DNA of 37,246 nucleotides. Source: an uncultured Flammeovirgaceae bacterium (GTDB taxonomy: Bacteria; Bacteroidota; Bacteroidia; Cytophagales; Cyclobacteriaceae). The notes under the pieces were generated by a model. The model saw only the letters and a program-made list of their open reading frames with translations, did not search any database and was not told where the DNA came from. The stretch's first letter is position 1. Each line of letters opens with the position of its first letter. Position numbers and translations under genes: made by a program. This document shows, in pieces, positions 31,449 through 37,246 of this stretch. The DNA is taken from assembly GCA_937899105.1 (NCBI GenBank), contig CALBPF010000210.1, forward strand, positions 1 to 37,246, read 5' to 3'.

Positions 31449-32484
31449 AAGGAATGGTTAAGGTGGCTTCCACCACATCGTTTTCTTTTTGGTTTATTTC
31501 TACTGTAGCCTGGGAATTCAATAAAGCCTTTAGTCGGCTTTCTACGTTACTAAGCCCAATACCTGTGCCATTGATACTTTTATTAGCGTCCAGTCGGCCG
31601 CTGTTTTCAACCAATATCTGGAATTCTCCCGCCCCATTTTCAGTGGCAGAAATTCTTACAAAGCCACCCCTGGCCAATTTTGATATACCATGCTTAATGG
31701 CATTTTCGACTAACATTTGAACGCTCATCGCCGGGATTTTATATTCCAGAACCTTATCTGACACCGACCACTCTATTTGAAGACGGTTTTCCAATTGTAT
31801 CTTTTCCAGGGTAAGATAACCTTTTACTATTTCCACTTCTTCTTTAACTTCCACCAATTCCCGGGCTTGAAACTGAATGGCATACCTCAGCAGATTAGAA
31901 AGTTTTGTTAGCGCAAACCTGGCGCTATCCGCATCTTCAGCAATTAAGGACCGAATAGAGTTGAGGGCATTAAAAATAAAATGTGGATTAATTTGAGCTT
32001 TTAACGCCATTAATTCGGCCTGCTGAACTTCGGCCTCTAATTTCCACTTATCAATTTCCGCCTGCTTATAATTACGCACAAAATAAATTGTGGCATACAT
32101 TGCAGACCATATAGAGAATACAAATATGGCTTGCCCCAAGTATCCGACTGAGTGAATGAATTGATAGCCTGTTGTGAGATCATCGGGCGTAATCAATAAA
32201 ATAATTGGTGTTGTGATCAATTGAGTAATCACTGCTGTCACCACAATACCCAAAAGCAGAAGTAATACCCATTGTATCGTTGGCTTCTCAAAAATTCCTT
32301 TACGTTTAATCCACAATCTTAATCCATGTGACGACACGAGTTGTATACCAACGATCATGAGTTGATTTAATGTAAAATAAGGATTGACCTGACCGGAGAA
32401 TATAGCCATCATGGCCAGGCCGAATAAGCCATATAGGCTCCATCCGGCAATCTGACAAATCCAATATCTGGTATTGGTACTCAC
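31429..32484 (-). CDS. LytS-type sensor histidine kinase
   Basis: Four membrane helices (about residues 8-30, 38-58, 70-98 and 112-138) are followed by a coiled coil and the short kinase module of the LytS/YehU family: phospho-His168 in KAQINPHFIFNALNSIRSL, N box VENAIKHGI and glycine box GTGIGLSNVESRL. There is no periplasmic sensor domain, so the helices themselves probably sense a membrane signal. The hydrolase gene lies 20 bp upstream and the response regulator overlaps downstream, so all three are one transcript. Family is certain; ligand is unknown. Confidence 0.95.
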   Translation of the reverse strand: MSTNTRYWICQIAGWSLYGLFGLAMMAIFSGQVNPYFTLNQLMIVGIQLVSSHGLRLWIKRKGIFEKPTIQWVLLLLLGIVVTAVITQLITTPIILLITPDDLTTGYQFIHSVGYLGQAIFVFSIWSAMYATIYFVRNYKQAEIDKWKLEAEVQQAELMALKAQINPHFIFNALNSIRSLIAEDADSARFALTKLSNLLRYAIQFQARELVEVKEEVEIVKGYLTLEKIQLENRLQIEWSVSDKVLEYKIPAMSVQMLVENAIKHGISKLARGGFVRISATENGAGEFQILVENSGRLDANKSINGTGIGLSNVESRLKALLNSQATVEINQKENDVVEATLTIPYESVDS

Positions 32485-32504
32485 TTTTCGATCAGGTTTA
32501 AATT

Positions 32505-33383
32505 TTAATCAGTCGCTAAAAAGGTTTCTACTTGCGAGTAAAACCACTCTGACTCGTCAAACATAATGAAGTGCCATGACTCATCATGAATTTCGATCTT
32601 AATATTAGGATGTAGTTTTGTTTGACCCTTGTATGCCGCCTCCACAGATTTTCTTGTTGTACCAAACTGTTTGTAAGCAGCCCAGGCTGATAATTGCAAC
32701 GTAGGGACCTTCATTTTTGATAGTTCAGACCGTAAATCAGTTGTATTCAATTCATACATGGCAAGCGCTACAGTATTCTTATCTGAAGTGATACCCCACT
32801 GCATGCATTGGTTCGCAATTTCCTGATCATGCATCATCGATTTCCAGATATACGGCTGATAAGCCTTGTACTGTTCATCGGTTTGCATCTTCATCCCCAA
32901 ATACATTTGTTCCGACGCTTTTGCAATACTGTCCACAGACGAGCCAGGCATTTGTAAAGCCCCCAGAAATGGCGCGCCATCCACGGATATGGCAGCTTTA
33001 AGTAAATCCGGTCGTTCGGATCCGATCCAGTAGGCGAGAAATCCCCCGAGACTATGGCCCATCACCACGACAGGTCCATCCAGCGTTTCCAGGTACCGTA
33101 TGATTTCGGCCTTTACTTTCGGAAGAAAAACTTCATCGCCCGTGGCGGGTTGGCCGGCAAAGCCGGCTAGCGTCAGAACATGACATGTGTAGTTTTTTGA
33201 GAACCGCTCTACCGTGCCGTGCCAAACCTCTCCGGAACTTGAAAGACCTGGTATCAGCAGCATCGGAGTACCATTCCCTATGACCTGAACGGCAAAGTAA
33301 TTTGTTTCAAAATTCTTGTCAGATGCCCAAAGCAACCCCGCTATGAGCATACCAAGTGTTAAAGTTAGTAACCTTTTCATCAT
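32505..33383 (-). CDS. Exported alpha/beta hydrolase
   Basis: A signal peptide (about residues 1-21, ending WASD) is followed by an alpha/beta-hydrolase domain: oxyanion segment LLIPGLSSSGEVW, nucleophile Ser111 in VVVMGHSLGG, and His271 in HDESWHFIMFDE as general base. An Asp of the triad probably lies near residue 216, but I cannot place it securely. The fold fits an esterase or carboxyl-ester hydrolase; substrate unknown. It is the first gene of the hydrolase-kinase-regulator unit, and its periplasmic product may generate or remove the signal sensed by the LytS-type kinase. The first of two adjacent ATGs is chosen. Confidence 0.88.
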   Translation of the reverse strand: MMKRLLTLTLGMLIAGLLWASDKNFETNYFAVQVIGNGTPMLLIPGLSSSGEVWHGTVERFSKNYTCHVLTLAGFAGQPATGDEVFLPKVKAEIIRYLETLDGPVVVMGHSLGGFLAYWIGSERPDLLKAAISVDGAPFLGALQMPGSSVDSIAKASEQMYLGMKMQTDEQYKAYQPYIWKSMMHDQEIANQCMQWGITSDKNTVALAMYELNTTDLRSELSKMKVPTLQLSAWAAYKQFGTTRKSVEAAYKGQTKLHPNIKIEIHDESWHFIMFDESEWFYSQVETFLATD

Positions 33384-33701
33384 TCAATTTTTTTCTTAAA
33401 TATCACGTTGATGGGAAGACGTTGGACGGGCAAAATGATGAGTGGCGGAAGTCGCTTATGAGTAAGTAGTAAAAATGGAAAACAGTCGTCAGACCACTTT
33501 GAGTGTTCTGACGACTAAACTTTTAGAAGCCGGAAATATCATTTGAAGCTACACAGCCCTAGGGTACTTATCAATCCATCAAACCCCTTATGGTCATTGT
33601 GATTTGGCCTATTATTTGTACGCTGTGATTTGATAATTGAAAATTAACCAGTAAGGTATTTTAAACCTTTACTGTAATACTAGTCTAAAAGGAATAATAA
33701 C
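33384..33701. other. Divergent intergenic region with an orphan hairpin
   Basis: This 318-bp space between the hydrolase and DUF1800 genes has no open frame I support. The only strong structure is the inverted repeat at 33484-33516. Confidence 0.5.
33484..33516. terminator. Strong orphan hairpin, possible end of an unseen small RNA
   Basis: AGTCGTCAGA (33484-33493) and TCTGACGACT (33507-33516) pair perfectly. After one mismatch CACT and AGTG add four pairs around a 3-nt loop, so the stem has 14 pairs. U-rich runs follow on the minus strand. No gene ends here on either strand, so it may terminate a small RNA or serve as a regulatory structure. Confidence 0.5.
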
Positions 33702-35024
33702 ATGACTATGGTCAATAAGCAAAGAAAAGTACAGCATCTATTCCTTCGTGCCGGTTTTGGGGAGTCGCCATTGAAAGTTCAACAACTCACTGGAAAGTCA
33801 CGAGCTGAATTGGTTCAAAATCTTTTTATTGATTCAAAACCAGTAAACAGTCTAAAAGAATTAAGAAATCCAGTTCGGGGAAATGAAGCCTCGAATTTAA
33901 AAATTGCACTGCTCATTTTACGCTCCAAAGAACAGGTAAAATCGCTTAATCTGGCTTGGTTGAAAAAGATGGCGAACGAAAGGGCACAGCTTCGTGAGAA
34001 GATGACCTTGTTTTGGCATGGGCACTTTGCTACCAAAATACCATTTGCCTACCTCATGCAGGTACAAAACAACACACTAAGAGAGCACGCACTGGGCAGT
34101 TTTAGAAGCTTACTTCACGCGATAGCCAAAGACCCGGCTATGCTTATTTTTTTGAATAACCATCAGAATAGAAAGAGATCCCCTAACGAAAATTTTGCGC
34201 GGGAACTTATGGAGTTGTTTACCTTAGGTGAAGGGCGCTACTCAGAAAAAGACATTAGAGAGGCCGCTCGGGCTTTCACTGGGTGGCAAGTAGATAAAGG
34301 CGGTAAATTCTTTTTTCACTCAAAGCGCCATGACTTTGGAGATAAGACAGTTTTTGGTAAAACCGGAGATTGGAACGGCGATGACATCATCGATTTTATC
34401 TTGGAAAATCCAAGAACAGCGGAGTTCATTACTAGAAAGATATATGCTTACTTCGTCAATAAAACAGCCAACGAGAATCACATCCAGGAGTTAAGTAAAA
34501 CATTTTTTGAGAGTGATTACAATATCCAGTCACTACTGGAGGCAATCTTTTTAGCGGATTGGTTCTACGAACCGCATAATGTCGGCACTAAGATCAGCTC
34601 CCCTATCGAGCTTATTGTCCGCTATCGAAGACTATTCAACCTTCAAGTGAAAGACGAGAAATTGTGGCTTAGAGTTCAAAAGGTATTGGGGCAAATGGTG
34701 TTTAACCCGCCCAACGTTGCCGGGTGGTCTGGCGGCCAAACCTGGATTGACAGTTCCTCTTTACTATTCAGAATGAATATGGCTCCCGTATTCTTTGAGT
34801 ATGGTCGTGTACCGAAGTGGTCAAACAATCAGAGCGATTGGTCTGCAATTCATCCTGTTTTTAAAAACATGGATCAAAAGCAGCTGATTACGAACGTATT
34901 AAATCATTTCCTCCAAACCGAAGCCTCCTCAAAGGCAGGTTTAATCAAAAATTACCTACGAGATGGAAGCCCTAAGAGCGCGGTTATTCGCACCATGATG
35001 TTACCAGAATTTCAATTAATATAG
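33702..35024 (+). CDS. DUF1800 family protein
   Basis: A 440-residue protein with the DUF1800 layout: VQHLFLRAGFGESPLKVQQL near the start, MTLFWHGHFATK, then FARELMELFTLGEGRYSEKDIREAARAFTGW and later FNPPNVAGWSGGQTWIDSSSLLFRMN. Family members are widespread, often exported and uncharacterised. This one has no obvious signal peptide. It ends 2 bp before a DUF1501 gene; the two families co-occur so regularly that they are thought to act together. A polymer-associated or secretion-linked role is speculative. Confidence 0.92.
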   Translation: MTMVNKQRKVQHLFLRAGFGESPLKVQQLTGKSRAELVQNLFIDSKPVNSLKELRNPVRGNEASNLKIALLILRSKEQVKSLNLAWLKKMANERAQLREKMTLFWHGHFATKIPFAYLMQVQNNTLREHALGSFRSLLHAIAKDPAMLIFLNNHQNRKRSPNENFARELMELFTLGEGRYSEKDIREAARAFTGWQVDKGGKFFFHSKRHDFGDKTVFGKTGDWNGDDIIDFILENPRTAEFITRKIYAYFVNKTANENHIQELSKTFFESDYNIQSLLEAIFLADWFYEPHNVGTKISSPIELIVRYRRLFNLQVKDEKLWLRVQKVLGQMVFNPPNVAGWSGGQTWIDSSSLLFRMNMAPVFFEYGRVPKWSNNQSDWSAIHPVFKNMDQKQLITNVLNHFLQTEASSKAGLIKNYLRDGSPKSAVIRTMMLPEFQLI

Positions 35025-35026
35025 CT

Positions 35027-36226
35027 ATGGGCATAAATAGAAGAGACTTTTTAAAAGGAAGTGCATTATCAACCACGGCGCTACTTGTGCCAAGATTTTT
35101 ACAGGCGTTTGGCACGAACTTAGGCACAGAACAACATAAAAAGCTGGTGGTAATACAACTTTCCGGAGGCAATGACGGTCTCAACACTGTTGTACCCTGG
35201 AACAATGATCTGTACCATAGAGCACGCCCAGGTCTCGGATTGAAGCAGAAAGACCTGATTCCAGCTGATGAAGAAGTAGCCTTTCATAAAAATCTTTATG
35301 ATTTTGCTTCATTATTCGATAACGGCGAGGTGTCGATTTTAAACAGTATTGGCTACCCTAACCCTAATCGTTCACACTTCAGATCTATGGATATTTGGCA
35401 TACGGGAAGCGACTCGGATGAATATTTGACATCAGGGTGGGTAGGTCGATTTTTAGATAACCACTGCCAGGGACTGCCAAATAGTAATGCGCATGCCCTA
35501 GAGATCAACGATTCATTGAGCCTTGCTATGAAAGGTCATACTGTAAAAGGACTGGCGCTGCAAAGCCTGGAGATGCTCTACCGTACCACCAAACACCCTT
35601 ACCTGCAGGCATTAAGCCATCAGGAAGAACATCACCATCAACAAGCGGATTATCTGTATAAAACATTGCGAGCAACCACAGAATCCGCGGAATACCTATT
35701 CGAAAAAACCACGACCTATCGATCAAGGGTTGAGTATCCGGATAATGAACTAGGGAAGCAACTCCAGCAAGTAGCACAACTGATCAACGCTAATGCGGTT
35801 ACCCAGGTCTATTATGTATCACTCTCCGGTTTTGATACCCATGCCGGTCAAAAATGGATGCAGGGAAGACTCCTAAAACAGTATAGCGAGGCCGTTAGCG
35901 CTTTTGTAGATGACCTTAAAATGGGCAACCGATTTGACGATACCTTGATCATGACCTTTTCTGAATTTGGACGACGGGTGAAGCAAAATGCCAGAGGAGG
36001 TACGGATCATGGGGCGGCCAACAATCTTTTTTTGATTGGTGGAAAACTGAAAAAACCCGGTTTCTACAATGCTATGCCGGATCTAAGTGATTTAGATGAT
36101 GGAGACATTAAGTACCAAATTGACTTCCGGCAGGTCTATGCTACTTTGATTGAGAAGTGGTTGGGGCATGAGTCAAGTCTAATCTTGAACAAGGAATTTG
36201 ATCTTTTGAAAGAACTTATCAGTTAG
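35027..36226 (+). CDS. DUF1501 family protein with Tat signal
   Basis: A twin-arginine signal NRRDFLKGSALSTTALLVP at the N-terminus shows export of a folded protein, implying a bound cofactor or metal. The body has the DUF1501 pattern: VVIQLSGGNDGLNTVVPW, then FRSMDIWHTG, and a C-terminal TFSEFGRRVKQNARGGTDHGAANNLFLIGG. It resembles an alkaline-phosphatase/sulfatase fold with conserved Asp and His that could bind metal. Full family length (399 aa). It follows the DUF1800 gene with a 2-bp gap and is likely its partner. The reaction is unknown. Confidence 0.93.
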   Translation: MGINRRDFLKGSALSTTALLVPRFLQAFGTNLGTEQHKKLVVIQLSGGNDGLNTVVPWNNDLYHRARPGLGLKQKDLIPADEEVAFHKNLYDFASLFDNGEVSILNSIGYPNPNRSHFRSMDIWHTGSDSDEYLTSGWVGRFLDNHCQGLPNSNAHALEINDSLSLAMKGHTVKGLALQSLEMLYRTTKHPYLQALSHQEEHHHQQADYLYKTLRATTESAEYLFEKTTTYRSRVEYPDNELGKQLQQVAQLINANAVTQVYYVSLSGFDTHAGQKWMQGRLLKQYSEAVSAFVDDLKMGNRFDDTLIMTFSEFGRRVKQNARGGTDHGAANNLFLIGGKLKKPGFYNAMPDLSDLDDGDIKYQIDFRQVYATLIEKWLGHESSLILNKEFDLLKELIS

Positions 36227-36455
36227 AATTCCAAGCTTAAAATAACTAAAAGTCAGTATCAATTTAGCTAATCGATTCTTTGCGTTTCTAAAATACAGGC
36301 TACCAACATCAGTCATTCCATCAAATATAATTTTAGTTACACCTTACAGACTACTACCGACTTTAAAATAGGGTTCTTACTTGTTTTTAATTAAAGCTAC
36401 CGTTGCTGACATAAAATAAATATTTACCTATTTCACTAAATACTCAACAAACTAA

Positions 36456-37246
36456 TTATTTTCTCGAGAAAGTCATATTCTCTACCCCATCGTTCTTTAC
36501 TGAAAAGGTAATTATCTTTCCTACACTATTTCGTTTAAATCTGATTTCCGAAAAGTTTCGATTCCTAGAAAAAAAGTACGAATCTCTGATGGGAACAATT
36601 TTTATATCATCCAATTTTTGATGTGTTAAATAGAGTTCATTATCCTTTTGAATTAAATCGTACTGAGTGCTTAATTCCTTATTATAATAACTTCCCAAAT
36701 ATTCTGAAGTATTGATACTTTCTTCTCTTGGAAGCCAAAACCATACGTAATCTGGAACTCTGAACTCTAGAATGGGTTCGTTATAATCATTTTCCTTGAA
36801 ATTCACTGAGATGTCGTAGGGAGTACCCGTGATCTTGAAATTTCTCTCCCCGACTGGAATGAGTTGAACAGTGTCTTCTAATAATTCTCCGTAGCAGTTT
36901 AATGTATCATTTACTAAAAATACAGACCAGAACTCCTTTTTTTCTTCATTGTTGTAATAACGTCCTTCAAACTTTTTCAATTCATTATTTGATAGTGTAA
37001 TGAAGATGTCATCTTTATATTTAAACGGTTCTTCTTCTTTATCCTTCGTTTTTGGAAACTCATGTTGCAAATAGTGATCAATCAATTTCAACATTTCATC
37101 TTCCGCACTGATATAAGAGGCGTTGGCAAATACAGTAAAGTCATACCCTAGTTTTGGAAATCTTGCGAAATAAAGACGGTATCCCGCATCTGAACCAGAG
37201 TGATAGATCATTTTAAATCCCTTGTAATTTGTTAAGAATTGGCCCT
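36456..37246 (-). CDS. Serine hydrolase (beta-lactamase class C-like), 3' part only
   Basis: The reading frame is open through the right edge of the window, so only the C-terminal part of the gene is present. The codons before the ATG at 37211 continue in frame (GQFLTNYKGFKM), so that ATG is internal. HSGSDAGYRLYFARFPKLGYDFTVFANA is the [H/K]xG active-site strand and following region of class C beta-lactamase-like serine hydrolases. The remaining 180 residues form beta-rich tail domains (FEGRYYNNEEKKEFWSVFLVN, YLGSYYNKELSTQYDLIQ) of the kind often found in such Bacteroidota hydrolases. The catalytic SxxK and YxN motifs would lie outside the window. Substrate unknown. Confidence 0.8.
   Translation of the reverse strand, partial: GQFLTNYKGFKMIYHSGSDAGYRLYFARFPKLGYDFTVFANASYISAEDEMLKLIDHYLQHEFPKTKDKEEEPFKYKDDIFITLSNNELKKFEGRYYNNEEKKEFWSVFLVNDTLNCYGELLEDTVQLIPVGERNFKITGTPYDISVNFKENDYNEPILEFRVPDYVWFWLPREESINTSEYLGSYYNKELSTQYDLIQKDNELYLTHQKLDDIKIVPIRDSYFFSRNRNFSEIRFKRNSVGKIITFSVKNDGVENMTFSRK

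Noticed and set aside
33680..33694. AGTCTAAAA before the DUF1800 gene as a fourth DtxR-like site
   Set aside because: Only one half-site is present; the matching left arm is absent.

Overview
The window looks like a chromosomal segment of a Bacteroidota bacterium, most likely a free-living (possibly marine) Cytophagales-type organism. The evidence is indirect. There is a FecA-like TonB-dependent receptor with a carboxypeptidase-type N-terminal domain. There are lipoproteins whose mature N-termini are Cys followed by an acidic run (the Bacteroidota surface-export type). LytS/LytTR regulators, a DUF1800/DUF1501 pair and a CreD operon are present, Shine-Dalgarno sequences are scarce, and TAnnTTTG-like -7 boxes occur. 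Genus cannot be fixed. I see no rRNA, tRNA, CRISPR array, insertion sequence or phage gene.

Layout. (1) 94-1929 (+): an ECF sigma factor, a membrane-anchored YCII-domain protein that may act as its anti-sigma factor, and an exported double-VOC protein, in overlapping frames. (2) 1999-5005: an exported DUF6265-type protein, a membrane-bound LytTR regulator, an exported two-domain protein and an exported DinB-fold protein. The LytTR gene and the DinB gene share a paired 21-bp-phased upstream repeat. (3) 5126-8655: a DoxX-like gene, then a sulfur-handling cluster (TauE/SafE, rhodanese, two half-size YeeE/YedE transporter proteins) divergent from a mercaptopyruvate-type sulfurtransferase. (4) 8681-11335: doubtful small ORFs and a propeller-sensor histidine kinase. 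(5) 11487-18675 (-): an iron island. One transcription unit encodes a Cys/Lys-rich peptide, a CxxHCxxC protein and ferritin. The other encodes DUF4856, imelysin, HTTM and a TonB receptor. Both carry 19-bp DtxR/IdeR/MntR-like palindromes in front of them. (6) 19047-25745: single genes (MRJP-like lipoprotein, membrane-anchored PhnD-like protein, nitrilase, CIA30-like protein, S41 peptidase with an odd N-terminus, FCD-type GntR regulator). (7) 26165-29583 (+): membrane protein, winged-helix regulator, CreD, DUF1361 and DgkA, with one composite palindrome repeated before the first gene and before creD. (8) 29608-33383 (-): alpha/beta hydrolase, LytS-type kinase, LytTR response regulator and a predicted outer-membrane protein. 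(9) 33702-36226 (+): DUF1800 and DUF1501 pair. (10) 36456-37246 (-): the 3' part of a serine hydrolase gene that runs off the window.

The strongest unexplained signals are regulatory. Three separate sets of repeated operators each tie a plausible regulator type to at least two transcription units: LytTR-like repeats at 3417-3446 and 5087-5116, DtxR-like palindromes at 12562, 12606 and 18733, and TACTTTG-N5-CAAAGTA at 26139 and 27100. The best candidate for an under-described system is the iron island, in which two probable surface lipoproteins, a vitamin-K-carboxylase-like membrane protein and a TonB receptor appear to share control with a ferritin unit.

All calls come from reading the sequence and knowledge of protein families. 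No database search was run.
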